In this document: positions 1 to 13,900 of the stretch, one piece after another | Layout: each line of letters starts with the position of its first letter | Numbering within the stretch: the stretch's first letter is position 1 | Origin: Aulostomus chinensis | Lineage: Eukaryota; Chordata; Actinopteri; Syngnathiformes; Aulostomidae | Direction: 5' to 3' | DNA: 64,000 bases | Assembly (NCBI GenBank): GCA_037954235.1 | Contig: JBBMOA010000019.1 | Coordinates: 13,538,805 to 13,602,804 of the forward strand | Notes under the pieces: generated by a model | Database searches by the model: none | What the model was told of the DNA's origin: nothing | The model's input: only the letters and a program-made list of their open reading frames with translations | Made by a program: the position numbers and the translations under genes

Positions 1-1245
1 GACACCATCACCAAACCAGCCTAGACCAGTGTGGAAATCATCTGGTTATTTTTAGCAGGGTACAATCTGCTGACCCCACATTGAGCCCTTGTGGCTGTGA
101 ACTGAGTGCTGAGCGGTTCGTGTTTCTGAGTGCTCACGACCAATACAGGCTTTGGAGCCAGCAGCTAATCTCAACTTAATTCATTCACTTTAGGCTATTC
201 GTGGAGAGGCCGAGCTGAAAGTCCTGGTGAGCTCAGATGTCTCCTCTAAACATCAGATACACTGCAATTCATTTACTGATGAACTGAAAGCTAAAAGAGA
301 CAGATCAGTTTTAGCTTGCCTCACTGCTACTGAGCCATCACATCCTTATGGGGGATTCTGCTTTGATTATGACCAACAAAGACAAACAAGTTCCCTTTTA
401 TGTCATCATAAACAAGGGTCCAAAGTAGAGAGCTGTAACCAGAGAACAGCTGTGTGGCTTGTGTTGAATTTATTCTCTTATTAGTGGCATCCTCATATTG
501 AAAGGCCAAATCAAAGTCGACTTGAAACTCTAAGTCAGGTACAGCTCCATTAGCGACATCTTAGTGAGTTATTCAAAGTGGGATGAGCTTTGTGAGGTTT
601 TGAAATGTGAGGGAGTGTTTCCAACATGAACCTCACACATTTGCATTAATACACTCAATTACACTCATTAAACACAAACCTGTATTCCTGGAAATGCTTC
701 CTACATTGAACACACAACATAGCATGTGAGGTGTGTGCAGCAAGAAACGCCCATGCAGACCGTTGTACTTGCTGCACCAAAGATTAGAAAATGATTTAAC
801 ATACTTTGACATTGGTTGAACAGACAGAGGACTGATTAAGCCTGACTTAATTTTCTCAGCCTCTTTAATTCCTTTGCACAGCTTCCACCTTCATTTGTCA
901 AATGACGAAGAGAAAGCTTGTGTGCAGGTAAATCTGTGTGCGCCAATGCTACATTCGATGATATGGGCATGGCAGTGTTTTGCTCACACACGTTTAACCT
1001 GTTTAATTTCCAATTTCAAGACTCTTTTACTTGTGGACTCAGAGTGATGATTCAGATGAAGAGTGGATGAAAGAAAAGATGGAGAGATGAAGACAGACAG
1101 TGAGAGAAACAGATGAAAAAATCTCTAAGACTCTTTTGCTGTCCCTTGCTTTCAGCATCTCAGCACGCTCATACCTCCTGTGGCGCTGCTGCTCCACAGA
1201 GACATGAGCCGACATCAAAAGTGAAGTTAAAAAGTGCATGCGAGT

Positions 1246-1247
<2 letters not shown>

Positions 1248-1303
<56 letters not shown>
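1248..1303. repeat. (AC)n microsatellite
   Basis: Pure AC dinucleotide array of about 56 bases in mmp17 intron 3. Confidence 0.98.
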
Positions 1304-1305
<2 letters not shown>

Positions 1306-2211
1306 TGCGCTCCTCTTTTCTCTGGAGACATAAGCTGATTAACCTGAAAATTGAAACGTAGTGATTCTCACACGTAGAAGCACATATGTAACAGCACCAC
1401 TCACACTGGCAAACACACACATCATGTCATTCAGGCTGAGGATGAAAGGCACCAAATTAAAAAGGCTCTGCACAAATATTTCCTCACAAATCTCACGCTG
1501 CCTCTGTTCAAATTTATCTTCCTAGACCGACTATAACATTCACCAACTTTGACGGTGATGTGAAATCTGGAGAGGGTGTCATTCTCACGGCTCCACCTTG
1601 ACGCTCTTGAAGAGCAGCAGGGACATGAATGCTGAAGGCTTCAATAGCCTGGAATTATGTAACATGATGGCAAAACTGCTCTGCGATACACATGCAATGA
1701 TGGGGGCAGGCCACATCTAAAACACATGTGGGGAACTCAAAGTTCACACTTTCCCCTGAATTGAAGGATTTCAACAACTGATCTGTGACGCTGACGAAGG
1801 AGTTCAGCTGCGATGAGATTACACAGCTTGGTGTGTTATAACTTTTACTAATGTAAAACATCTCAACAAATAAGACAAAAATTCTAATTTCTTGCATTAA
1901 CGTATGTGAACCATAGAATTCCACGAGTAATTGTTTATTAATTGGGAGTGGAAATCACAAAGTCAGCATGTTTACATGCACACATTATTCAAAAAGTGAC
2001 AATATTCCAACTCTGAAAAAGGTCATGGTAACATCAGAACTGGATTATTGGAATCTGCTGACAATTGGATCAGCACTTTTGGGAATTGCTCATTTTCTGA
2101 TTGAGACATTTGGGATATGCTGATAGTCGGTTCTAGGAGCGTTCTTGGGACGTGTGTTATGTAATTCCACAATATGCATCGGGAGTCTGTGTTTTTCAGC
2201 TCTGCATACCA

Positions 2212-2214
<3 letters not shown>

Positions 2215-2252
<38 letters not shown>
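2215..2252. repeat. (TC)n microsatellite
   Basis: Pure TC array of about 38 bases in intron 3. Confidence 0.98.
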
Positions 2253-2255
<3 letters not shown>

Positions 2256-5200
2256 TACAGCCAGATGTGTAACTGTGACAACTTAACTTAACGGCTGTAC
2301 CAAGCAGCTTGCTACCAAGAGACAACTTGTCTAACTTCCCAACATATTTTCTGAGCCTTATTAATCATTAAACATGCCATAAGCAAAGTAAGCAAATAGT
2401 AGAATAACACTTATCACATAGTTTTCTCTCAACATTTCTAAAGAGTTTACCCAGCTGAATATTTATTCTTCCAAAGCCATGCTAGCACCTTCGTCAGAGT
2501 ACTGTCATTTCCAGAATAGGAACAATAACTGGAATAATAGATGAAAATATGATGGATTTTTTCCCCTGTTTTTGCTTACTTCTGTCAGGCCACAAATTAA
2601 ATCTAGAAATACAAAATATGGTACAGAGGATGAAATGCAAAGCCTCTGCTCATTCACCGACTCAAGATCAAGTACACAGCAAACTCATGACCTTCCCAGT
2701 AACCCCTTACCCCAACCTCACCCTAACCCCAAGTCTACAACAGCCACGTAAGCTGATGAGGAGAAGCATTTTCATCCCGACACAGCATACCAGACCCCAT
2801 TAGTGTGGTAAACAAGATCACACATGTGCACAGGCACTGCTAACCAGAAGCTGTCAATCATATTAACCTAGCGTGCTTACTAAAATGGTGATGATGGTAA
2901 ATACTAAACATCAGTGTGTCAGCATTGTGACAGTAAGCACATGAGCATGCAAGCGTTTGGACTGATCTCTCAACAGTACGGGATGGCCTCATGGACTAGA
3001 ACGCATGTAGAATACAGCTCGTTAGCTTCAAAATCTTCTTCCGCTTAAGACCAGTAACTTAGGCATAGATTGTGGGTGCTCCTAATTAGGCACTGAGCCC
3101 ACGTCTAAGCTGAATACAAGGCGTGTCATTGTACACCTTCAGGGGTGCAGTAACCTCTCAAAGAGCCAAGCTGTTTCTTTGTGTGCAAATAATGATGAAG
3201 TTGGTCCACCTGATTAATATTTGACAACACCCACGCATGCAAATACTGCACAGGTTCTAAAGCAACACGAGAGGAAAGCAAGTTAAAAGGAGATTGGTCA
3301 CCTCTCCTTCCCCAGTAAATGAGATAATTCTTCATTTTGACCCACAGCAGGTGGGTGTGGTGTAAGGTGAATGGCAGAAAATGGTGGAGGTGCCTCAGTA
3401 AGGTCAGTACTTGTTCACAAAGAAACTTACCATGAAACACATGTTAATATAAAGACAGCTTGCGTTGGGGTTTGTACTGCTGTCAGTTTTGGTGTGGAAA
3501 TCTTAACCATCACTGCGACTGAATATGGACCCAAAGTATCAATTACTGGCCTCCTTGAATTACTTTTAATCAGTATAAGCCCTGAAAGTCTAAACCTCCT
3601 ATACAGGGCACCTGTTCCCTTGGAAACATTAACTGTAGACTGCATGGTGATAATTAGTACTATGATGGACCCCTGCTGCTGAGTTATGACTGTAACTTCA
3701 CATATTCCAATTACCGTCTGCCTTTAAGTCAAAATGGTGCTGTAATCTTTTCAAATAAACCTCACTGGGTTTGGAGTGCTTGATGATACAGGCAGGTTTC
3801 ACTAAACAGAGGCTTGAAGCTTTATGGTTTGTTCACACAACAGCAACACACACTGTTAGCATCCAGCTCTGTCCACTCCACACATCTATGATGGATTTCT
3901 TTACAGTGCTACATTGCTCATGCCTGCCCACAGCTCATCCACTTCATTGGAAAGATGAGCGTCTAAAGAGATGAATGAGAGCATAAAGTCACTTATGCCA
4001 GCTCATGTACTGATTTAGACTATTTTACAACAGGTTCTGTCTTCCTCCTCGTGTCGTATAAATCTTTCTTTCACTTCCCCCCTCCCCGTCTCTCCTCTCT
4101 CACCACACCTAAACTATTAGGGAAGCTCACTGCACCTATCTGTTAGCATCGGGCTGCTAATGACTGCCGAGCTGTCTGCTGTGATAATGCGTTTACATTA
4201 TGAGATAATGAGAGAACAGTTGGCTGTAACACAACTCCATTGTTAGCATCTGATACATGCATACAGCCTGGCGTATCGCAGTACGTGACAGGAAAACTGA
4301 AATCAAAAGGATGGAGGTGGTGCAGTTTGGCACTGACACAAAGACTCACATCCATCGATACAAAATCATTTACTTGTTGGGGTTTTTTTTTTGTCCATAA
4401 AAAAACCCAACATATTACTTGAATCTAAGTTGCTGCAATGAAAAAGATAGTCAGCCCAGTCACACATCTTTTAAAGCGGCTGCCACTCACCACCTACACT
4501 GCACATTTTCAGAGCATAATGACAAAATTGAAGTGTGAGAACAAGCAGACGACAGTGTGAAGCATTAGTCAGACGCACACCGTCTGCTGTGTTGAAGCAA
4601 AGTGAATTGGCAACAAGTGGCTGAGTCTTCACTGCAGCCAGCGATCTTTACCTGAAGATGCACACTTTATGCAAACCATGCTAGATCAGTGACTCCTTAC
4701 CAAGTCACTTTCAGCAGGAGTGCACTCATTTATAATCAGTAACGTTATGAGCACAAATAGCAGGCTTGATTTCTCACTGGGAATGTTGTGCAGTTGCAAT
4801 GGTACAGTAGAACAGCGACACAATGGTTGCCACAGTGATGACTTCACGCACCGTGAAGGACGCACTTGTGACTTCTCACACAGCTTCATGCACCATATCA
4901 TTTAAAACATGATTTTACTGTAAACAACATTGTGGACAAACTTTCGAGCCTTAAACATGGACAGCAAGGGTTTCCTGACTCTGTTCGAGCTGCTAACTCC
5001 ATGAAATGATCCTTTTGTTTTTTATTTGCTCTGCTCAACTAAAAAAAGAAATCACGACAATGTGAAGAAGTGCTGCATGAGTTCTGGAATCTCACTGTCA
5101 GACATTTCTATAACCGTGAGATTTTTTTGAGCAGGACTGCACACATTTTGTAAAAGATCATTTTTATTACCGTTTATTTAATTTATTAAACACATTTCAA

Positions 5201-7612
5201 AATGGTCTGTAATTTGTGTGCGAGCAGACTCATGATAACGTTTATTATATTGCAATCTTGTACACGGTCATCTCAATATAACTTTTCTGAAAACTGTGCG
5301 GCAGAATTGTTTTCTCGTTTTCCAAACAGACAATATGATTATTTTCTTGACAAAGCAGCATTTTAATGAATTTGAATAGCAGCTTTTGATCGACGGAAGA
5401 AACATCACTACATTCTTTCCACCATTGAAGAAAATTAAAAACGGCTCGTTTTATAAACATCTACCTTGGATTCTGTTATTAAGGCTTTCAAAAAGCATTT
5501 CAATGTTGGTAAATTTGTATACAACTATCTCTGTGATATACAAATATCTTTATAATTGGTGCGACAAGACCCCATGATGCTCAAAATGGAATGGAAATCC
5601 TAAAATGACCACAATGCACTGGGCTTGTTAGCTTTCAGCACAACTCCTGGGTTGTGTAACATTTAGGCTACATCCAGAGTAGTTTTGATACCAACAACTG
5701 CCGACCACATAAAAGTTTCCACACCATAACAAAATTGGATTTATGTCTGTGGTAACACACCTGGAAATGCATTTCTCATGAGCGCTTGAGTGTAAATAAG
5801 AAGCAGCTGTCTACTCTGTGCATCTTGCCCGGTGGTCAGTAGAAAATATAAAGTTGGAAAAGAAAAATGACCAGAGGTTTCTTTGCTTGGACTGACAATG
5901 AGGTGGAACTGTCACTCAGAGTGGCACGAGTGTAAAATGGCAAAGGGGGCAGGAGCAGACCCGAAGTTGTGTAAACAATCAAATCAACTAGACAGAACTG
6001 TGCCAGGAGCATTAGCAATAACTAGAGGAAGCCACGGTGATGGGACAGCAGTACCAACACACATGGATGGGAAGAAATGACAAAAGGCAAACATCATCAC
6101 ACAACATGGGTTTGGAAGACGGTGATAAGAACGACAAGCTTCACTTCAAGATCTGTACTCTGTTGGGATGCTTCTTCTTGAGAATTATGATGACCTGGAG
6201 GACTGAGAATATTCACAAACACATCTGTTGGGATGTAATCTGGATGCAGGAAGATGGTGACGGCTTCGCAGACACGCGGGATAATGAAGGAAACGACTTT
6301 GACAGGCCAAATGCATCAATGGGGTTTTTTTTGTCCAAGTTGTGTCAATGTGCGGACGCACAAGGTATGTTTTTTGAAATGTTATTAAAATGGATGTAGC
6401 CTTATTCATAAAACACAGCTGCTATTGCGCGAACCCTATGCTCAAAATTCACCCTGCCTGCACAAACAAATAATTAAAAGTGATATACTGATGTCGTAAA
6501 CATGTGACTGTGACATAAACAGTTCATTTCTTTAATCTGACTGATTTGTTGGATCAGCATCACCAATATTTAATATGCCTGTCAGACTGCATCTGACTCA
6601 TTAACTATTTTGCACATTATCGCCATTCTCTCAGCCGTTATTCATCCATACACTCTAATGAAGCAGAAATAACATGAAATATTGGACGATAAAAATAGTT
6701 TTCTGAACCGAGCAGTCAGGGAGTTGCAATGCAATCCACAACTCTTCCTGTCCACTATTCTTCAAATCCGAGTGCTGTGAATACAAATCATGTGGATGGA
6801 ATCTGTCTGACTTCACAAGGGAGACGTTCTATTGGCTTTCCTGTTCTCTCGGTTCATGCACGGTATTGATGTTCTGCATAAGTACACACACACAAAAGGC
6901 TCACACACAGGCTTATGGATGCTCATTGTTGTTGTGAATCAGCACGGACCGACCATATGTTTCACCGCCTCCGTCTTGGCTGTGTCACGCTGCGACTAGG
7001 CTGCGGTCTCTCAGACAGTCATGGATGGCCAAATTATTTAATCATGGGAAAGCTACAAAACATCTTTCTCTCCCTCTGTTAAACTAGACATTTGAATTTC
7101 ACATGAATGAATGACAAGAGTTGGTTAATTTTAAGCTACAGGAGGGTTTTGAGAAGTTTCTCCAGCTTTTACTACAGTTTTACAGAGCTTGTGTTTGTCT
7201 TTCCCTCTAGATTTAAAAAAATGTATTCAGGTTACACTAAAATAGGATGCGATGTTTTTTAAGTCATTGTCCTATAAATGCAACAGAACAGCATGGACAA
7301 CTATCACAACACAATTGTAATCACACACAAGAGGAAGGATGTTGTTGATCACCACAAAGTGGAGCCAGCTTCTGACTAGTAAGAGCACAGCAGGGAGCTT
7401 CACACCAGGCTCGCGATCGTTTCAGAGTCTGGTCTAATTTTTCTACGAGCCCAGAGCAAACACATCAAGCATGGAACATCTGGTCAATAATCTAATTAAA
7501 ATGACTTTCAAAATAAAAAACTGATTAATGGTGGGGCTGGCTGTCTAGATGGTTGTCACTGGTATCTAAACAGAAAGAGACAAGCAGGCAGGCAGGCGGG
7601 TGGCAAATACTC

Positions 7613-7663
7613 TTACACACACGCGTGCACGCACACAAACACGCACACACACGCACACACAAT
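7613..7663. repeat. Interrupted (CA)n / (CACG) microsatellite
   Basis: CA repeats broken by CG and AA units, an older imperfect array in intron 3. Confidence 0.9.
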
Positions 7664-8406
7664 GGAGAAAGACAAATATAGACAGAGAGAGGTGGGTGCG
7701 TGTGGAGAGAATGTTGAAAGTGGACGGGTCTAGTGGGCTAACACTTTGCTTCAGCAGTCCACCTTGTGTGCATGTGTGCGTGTGTTCAGAGAAATGCTGA
7801 ACTTATTCTATCATACACAAGCCTGGCAGAATCATGGAGTATACAATTTAAACATCTGAATTTTAAATTCTGTGACACAGACATTGTAGGGCAATTTCTG
7901 GAACACCAAACTAAGACGAGTGTCTGTGGATGTTCCCAATATCCTTCTATGGGCTAATATATACATTATTACCTGTTTGTTTCCATGACATGATGCTGGT
8001 GAAACTGCACACGGGATAGGTCCTGGAGCTGACATTATGGTTTGGTGGACATGAAGATGGTCTTTGTCAATATTGACGGGGAACATTCACCTACTCTGGT
8101 TCCACCAAGAAACCTTGAACTGTAAGCCATTATCAAGCAAGTAACTTGTCATGCTAAGCTAGGCAGAGTGGAATGCAAACGACACTTGAGAGCAATGACC
8201 CGCCTACTAGTTTCTAATCAGATATCAGGGAAAACCTCATTCCCTGTGCACTGCTCATATAGCAACATAGTCCCTATTGAACGGGTCGGCTAACTGGTGC
8301 TAAAGGAGCTTCACAGTTTGAACTGAAGGTCTATTGACTGCAACTGTCTTTGAGGAGCTGGGATGTACACAGGTGAGCAGCAACAGCGTTTAGTAGACGT
8401 CCCTAC

Positions 8407-8542
8407 CTCCACGACAGGTGTCTCTTCTTCCATTTGTTTGGAGGAATCAGACTTCGTTTCCTGCGGCCAACTGGCATCTCAGCGTCAGACACATCTGGCA
8501 AAGAACACCTGGGTGTTTTCATTAGACCCAGCGTGGCTTGAT
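8407..8542 (-). CDS. mmp17: mmp17 exon 3 (cysteine switch and furin cleavage site)
   Basis: Internal exon of 136 nt encoding the rest of codon 90 (Asp), residues 91-134 and two bases of the next codon. It contains the cysteine switch KTPRCSLPDV (residues 98-107), whose Cys102 would coordinate the catalytic zinc in the latent enzyme. The Ser after that Cys, instead of the usual Gly, is typical of the GPI-anchored MMP17/MMP25 group. It also contains a proprotein convertase (furin) site GRRKR at residues 115-119, so the enzyme would be activated in the secretory pathway. The start of the mature chain follows, with NKWKKRHLSW (residues 125-134) resembling the KWNKRNLSW stretch I recall for human MMP17. 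The acceptor is CTCTTCAG (8550-8543) and the donor GTAGGG (8406-8401). The next exon, encoding the zinc-binding catalytic domain, is not found in the remaining 8.4 kb and must lie left of the window. Confidence 0.93.
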
Positions 8543-8656
8543 CTGAAGAGCAGAGGAGAGGATTATGAAACAGAGTTTTTTTGTTTGTTTGTTTGTTTTT
8601 TAGATGGAGGGCAGTAGTTTCTTCTTTGTCTCTCACAAACAAACACGGCCACATAC
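8543..8656 (-). other. mmp17: mmp17 intron 2 (114 bp)
   Basis: Short phase-1 intron with a GTATGT donor and a TCTGCTCTTCAG acceptor. It contains a (TTTG)n-type stretch at about 8576-8600 on the plus strand. Short introns of this size are common in compact teleost genes and contrast sharply with the 27-kb intron 1. Confidence 0.9.
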
Positions 8657-8789
8657 CCAAGACTCCAGTCTCCTTCAGGCCTCCAAACTTCTGCATGGCT
8701 TTGATGGCCTTGGTCAGGGCCTCCTTGGTCTGAAGCTGCCCAGTCACAGGGTCAGGGGGCGGGAGGTAGCCAAACTTGCTCAACCAGTC
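8657..8789 (-). CDS. mmp17: mmp17 exon 2 (MMP prodomain)
   Basis: Internal exon of 133 nt encoding residues 46-89 plus the first base of codon 90. It starts DWLSKFGYLPPPDP and continues with a helical prodomain segment (GQLQTKEALTKAIKAMQKF, then GGLKETGVL). This is the peptidoglycan-binding-like prodomain of matrix metalloproteinases, which keeps the enzyme latent. The WLS-FGYLPP-DP-TGQLQT pattern matches MMP17 better than MMP25 or MMP14 as I know those families. The acceptor is AATCCAG at 8796-8790, preceded directly by an uninterrupted run of 22 C on the coding strand. The donor is GTATGT at 8656-8651. The entering phase (0) and leaving phase (1) fit exons 1 and 3 exactly. No stop or frameshift is seen. 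Confidence 0.93.
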
Positions 8790-8796
8790 CTGGATT

Positions 8797-8818
8797 GGGG
8801 GGGGGGGGGGGGGGGGGG
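8797..8818. repeat. G22 homopolymer (C22 on mmp17 coding strand)
   Basis: Uninterrupted run of 22 G on the plus strand, directly beside the exon 2 acceptor of mmp17, where it stands in for the normal mixed polypyrimidine tract. Confidence 0.98.
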
Positions 8819-8978
8819 CACAGTAGATTCAAGAGTTCAAGAGTCATCCAAGGCATTTCAACCACTCCAAGAACACAAGAGAAGATCTGACACCTGTTCA
8901 TGTTTGCAGTGTCTGCCTGCATCTATGAATTTCTGTGCATGTAATGCATGTGAGCCTCAACAAATAAACAAAAAATTG

Positions 8979-9003
8979 CCCCCCCCACACACACACACAC
9001 ACA
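8979..9003. repeat. C8 followed by (CA)9
   Basis: A short C run passes into a CA array, 160 bases intron-ward of the G22 tract. Confidence 0.95.
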
Positions 9004-10892
9004 ATAAAGCTGCTTTATTGGCAGTGTAATGCATCTCTGAAGGTAACTTACAATGGTATTTTATGGACTGTGAATGTGCGTCGATAAAAAAGGAAGACAA
9101 CAGGCAGTTTCTCTTTAATTAGAGAAAATTGCATTGATCGTCTTTCTCAACCACACAGTGGGAGGTTCGTCCAAACTAGTTGGGGCCCTGCTCAAACACA
9201 ACAATGTAAAGCCGTGACAGATTTATATTTAAGCACAAATAAGGATGTTATTTGTGTGTGCTGCAACAACAGACTATTCTCGGGGCTGTTGCACTTAGAA
9301 GGAAATAAAATATTTTGGATTGTGTGCTTTTCTCCTCCAAAGTCAGTTTATCATATTCATGCCAGGTTTGATAAAAAAATGATGCCAAGATGCTGCTGGA
9401 TTTAAAATGACAGCTTTTTAAAATATTTTTTGTTGTTCAATTTGTGAAATTACAGAAATTTCCATTTTTTGCCTCTCAGCAGTTATCAATTTGTAACTCA
9501 GCTCTGCAAGTCCAATCTGCCCAAACTTCATCTGTTTGATAAGCCTGAAGTCATCTATGTGCCAACCTCTAATTTCTTTTTACACCTCGTGATCTTTATG
9601 TCTTTCTCCTTTGCTATTAAAGCAGCTGACACACAGGGAATTAGACATTTGAGTCAATCTGGGCAGTTTGCTGACATAAATATTATTGCCATGCCTATGG
9701 TGATGCTAATATCGAACTTTAACATGCGGAAGACATCAGATCAAAGAATAACACGGCTGAGCAGGCACGCTAACGAAACAAAAGACTAGAGGCAGTGCAT
9801 ATATATTTCCATTTGTGACCAATGAAGTTGCGACCAATCACAGCACAGCTGAGCGCATTGACTGGTTTTAGAATGAATAAGATGTGATTGATTGATCCAT
9901 CAGGCCTGCTGTATCTCGGGTGTTGCTCTTTTCCTTTTTCTCCTCTCTTGCCGTTTCTCCCCTGAGGTCTTTTTATTGTCTCGCTTCTCCTTTTCTCTTC
10001 CCTTCATCTGTTTCAGCTTCACTAAAGCCTCCTCCTCAGTCCTCATGATCTGACTGTCAATAAGAGATGGCAGATTTTAAATAGGTTTTTGATCAGCGCT
10101 CATCAGAGGAGGGGTGACAAAGATCAATAGCCAGGCATTTCATTGGTTCAGACAATGCCGGGAAAATCCGATTAAGTGAATGACTTAACTTTAGTGAGGC
10201 TCTCTGCTGGCAGATATCTGCCTCATGTCTTTGCAATCCCTGCAGGGAGTTGGAGGAAAGTTTACAGAGGAAATGAATGGACCCCTAAAACTATCAGAGA
10301 GCACACAACTACCACAACTACATCCTGGGAGAGTTTGAGTGCAACATCAGGGCTAAGTGGACGAGGCGTCTATGAATCAGCTGAGAACATGACAAAGTGC
10401 CTCTGCACTTTTGCTTACTGAAGGAGTAAATGGAGATGAGGTTTGTTACACTTGGAAATCTCCATCAGCCTGATTGTCATCGTCTTTGCCTAGCCCATGT
10501 ATATGAATTAGGCTTGACCAAATATAAGGGAGATCTCTCAGCAGGAACCAACACAGTTCACAGCACCACAAATTACAGCCTTCACAATAGGACCAAATCA
10601 AGTATATTATACTCCATTCATTAAATTTAGCTGTCTTAACCAATTAGCGGGGGCATGTACCTTATATTTGTAAACGTTTTCTGACCAGAGAGGAAGTGAT
10701 GTCAGGAGACATCAAGTACAGCTGTAACATAGATAACGACCCCCACATTGCAGGGCTATTGGAGGGCCACAGGTCCAGTTCTCCATGTCGCCTCTGAGTT
10801 CGTTGGGTTCTATGGGACACAACTGGCCATGTCAGTGGGTGGGAAGGGGGACGAGGGTCTGTTCTGGTCTGTCAGGGTGTCTGAGGGGAGCT

Positions 10893-10903
10893 GGGGGGGG
10901 GGG
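10893..10903. repeat. G11 run
   Basis: Homopolymer in intron 1 within a G-rich stretch (about 10830-10910) with several GGG and GGGG blocks. Confidence 0.95.
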
Positions 10904-13900
10904 TGATCCTCCCTGCTACGTCCTCCTGGTGACTCTTGCTGTCAGCTGACAACTCCGTATGTGAAGGATGAAGCAAGAGGGAGTCTGCAGTTTAAACTCT
11001 GTGGCAGTTATCATACCTGAAAATAGAGCGGTTCTGACAAACGGTAGCAGCAGTTACGCCTGTAGCTTAGCTTGTTGGTAGAGTAAACAACTTAGACGAG
11101 GCAAAGATGTTAAAAATCTGTCGACATCTGCAGCAAACAAGCATCATAACCTGGTGTCCTCCCCACCACCCCTGAAAAGACCACACCATCAACAAAGCCG
11201 AGTCACTCGAGAGCTGAGTCTTAGGAACTGAATGTTCTTTTGTAGAATTATTTCCTTCAGAATAAGGTTTCAGTTTCTATGGCTGGGTATAATTTAAAAT
11301 TGGTGCCAGACTTCAGTACTCTTGAACAATCCTTTTTTTCATATATTGAAGAATACATCTTAAAAAATTAGACTAGCATGGCCCGTTGTTACAAATGTTT
11401 GGTTTCAGTTTTCAGCTCCATGTCATTTTCACACACTGGAAACAGTTTCATAACCTAAAAATACAAACCAATTTAGCAAAGTGTGGTTAATCTTCATTTG
11501 CTTGTGTCAACTGTTATGTGTTGTGCACACTAACATTTTTTTTCTAAACATAAAAACAAAATTGAAACTCTGAGATTTCCTCTAATCTTTCGATATTCAA
11601 CAGTAATGGAGCAATTCAGTGGGAGCAGCTGGGTATCAAGGACCAATATATCCCTGCGTATTTATTTTAAGTATATGTATTGTAAAAGAATGCAGCCTGC
11701 TTACAATTAATATCTAAAGTTAGAGGTAATATAAACAAAATCTGGATCCACTTTTCCACTGTTATTTGAAATCAAATAATTTTGTTGCTTCCACAACCAC
11801 AAATCCTGGGATCTCATCAACGGTACACAGATGTGTGTGCACAGAAAAAGAAGAGGGTGTTGAGTTGGTAGTCTCAGTGATGGATTAGTCTTTGCTGTCT
11901 GTAAAACCAAACTCCACTCACTTCATCAAACTTTTTTGTGGAGCCAGCTACTAATTTAAACTCTGATGTTGTAGGGGGAAAAAGCTGAACTGAGCTAAAT
12001 GATATACAGGGATGTCACTGCGAGGGCGTACTTTGAAGAGACTGTGCACAAGTCTTCGATTTTCAAATAGAGAAAGCCCCCCCCCCAAAAAAAAGAAAAT
12101 CAAAGATTACAGGATAAGAGGAACAATCAACTCAGCCACATTTACTGTAAAGCTGCAACATCCACTCTCTCCCAGACAAAAGGAAAGACCGCAAGACAAA
12201 TGAAGACTGTTAGAGAAAAGGAGGAAAAATAGAAAAGTTTAAATAATTCACATGCATTTCAGATTTAAAAAGGTACCCAAAATAATGGCTCTTTTCTCCT
12301 GGGATCTTCATCTTTGAAATAAAAGACAAAAGAAATACACAAAAAGAGCTGCAAAGCTGTATATAAAACTCTCCCTTCTCCACATCTCTGATTAAGTAGA
12401 ACGTGAAACAGCGGATATAACTGACGGATTTTAAAATTACCCTACTTGTCAAATCTGTCTTAGCGGACAGACAGATGTACCACAACTCGTCTCACACTAC
12501 TGAATTACCAAACTGCATTAAGAGATTTTCTTGGATTGTGTTTTGCATGGAAGAACAGTGTGTTATATTTGTGTGTCAGGGTTTTGGAACCAAAGAACAT
12601 CAAGCAGAGTTCACATCAGAGAGGTCAGTCATCGCCTCAAAGGACAATAAGTATAAAGCTTTAGGTTTTTTTTTTCCGTTCTCTGAAGTCTATCCAGAAA
12701 CTGATACTGGTGTGTGAGGGTAGAATATCTGCAGAGCCAGGCAGGGGGATAGAACTGCCTTCAAATGTAATGCCCTTTTTGGAATTATTCGTGTTTCAAT
12801 GCAATTTCCAGTTTTTCAAGTTATGTAGTTTTGATGGAAATTGACGTCCAAGACTTGACAAAAAAGAACATGACCGTTCTGAAATGTCTGCATTCAATTC
12901 ACACTGACGTGATTACAGAGCTAGGATCAGCAGAAACAACTGTAGTTCAGCTTTTTTCTAGGATCAGCATGCTACGTTAAAACAAAAGAAATCAAAGGGC
13001 AGTAATCCTGAAATAGAAATGACTTGGCACGATGAACTGGCACATTCAAGTAGCCTTCTCACGGAGCTGCAGAACAGAAGCAAGTTCCACAAACAAAACA
13101 AAACTGTTTTCCCTGTGATGAACGAGGACCAGGCTCAGCTGCAGTCCAGCATCTTCAATGACTTCGGCGAGGCAGATGCTGCCTCACGTGGGGGAGCTTG
13201 ACCCCGTGTTCTAACACAACCCAGGGGTCTCTTACAACCTAGCCTATGGCAGCTCAGATAATCCTCCCAGTCCTGGTATTTGATCGCTTTAGTCTTGATT
13301 CACATGTTCAAGTCTTCCCAAATTAAAAACAACAACAATGCCACTTCAACAGCTTTTTTTCTGCGACCATTACTCCTTCGTGAAATGTCCATGGTGAGAT
13401 TTGACCAGTCTGTTTTATAGCAACACAATAACCCTAATATCATGACTATATTTTGTTAAACACTTTTAGAAGATGTAAAACAATGTCTCAGGACAGTTGT
13501 TAACACAAGGGGCTGCAGTGACAGACACCGAAAACGCATTGACATCCGTCTTGTGCGCGTACCTGCTGTCTACATGAAGTGCAGGTCTGAGTTTCAAGTT
13601 TGGGGTCTGAGGGTGAAAGTGCTCATCAAGTACGTTCAACTGCCTAGTTTAGAGGAAATCAGTGCATTCAGGCAATCTAATGAAAAAAAGCCATCTCATG
13701 AAACTGGAGGAAAGTCAAATCTGCATATTGGGAAATTGGTTTTCTGACAATGAAATGACAGGATTGATAGCACTCTCACATCTGTGCTCTGAGCATCTAC
13801 AACTGGCACCAATCTCACTTAGCTTAGCATAAATACTAGAAATAGCTCACCAGTGGTAGAGAAGCTGTTAAAAATCCAGCTCCAAACACAGTGGAGATCC

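Larger units (their letters stand above)
1..8406 (-). other. mmp17: mmp17 intron 3 (partial, runs off left end)
   Basis: Sequence downstream of the exon 3 donor. I looked on the minus strand for the expected catalytic-domain sequence (the start of the mature domain, an AHAFFPG-like stretch and the HEFGHAIGLSH zinc-binding motif) and found none. The region therefore appears to be intron. It contains an (AC)n array at 1248-1303, a (TC)n array at 2215-2252 and an interrupted (CA)n stretch at 7613-7663. Nothing else recognisable is present. Confidence 0.7.

Noticed and set aside
2700..2736. Degenerate CCCTAA-like stretch that might be an interstitial telomere
   Set aside because: Only a few irregular units with mismatched spacing. 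It does not form a tandem array.
6037..6399. 120-codon open frame on the plus strand
   Set aside because: No resemblance to any protein family. Composition looks random and there are no flanking splice sites or coding-like neighbours.
11056..11095. tRNA-like A-box sequence (TGTAGCTTAGCTTGTTGGTAGAG)
   Set aside because: No B box, acceptor stem or cloverleaf pairing follows within the expected distance.
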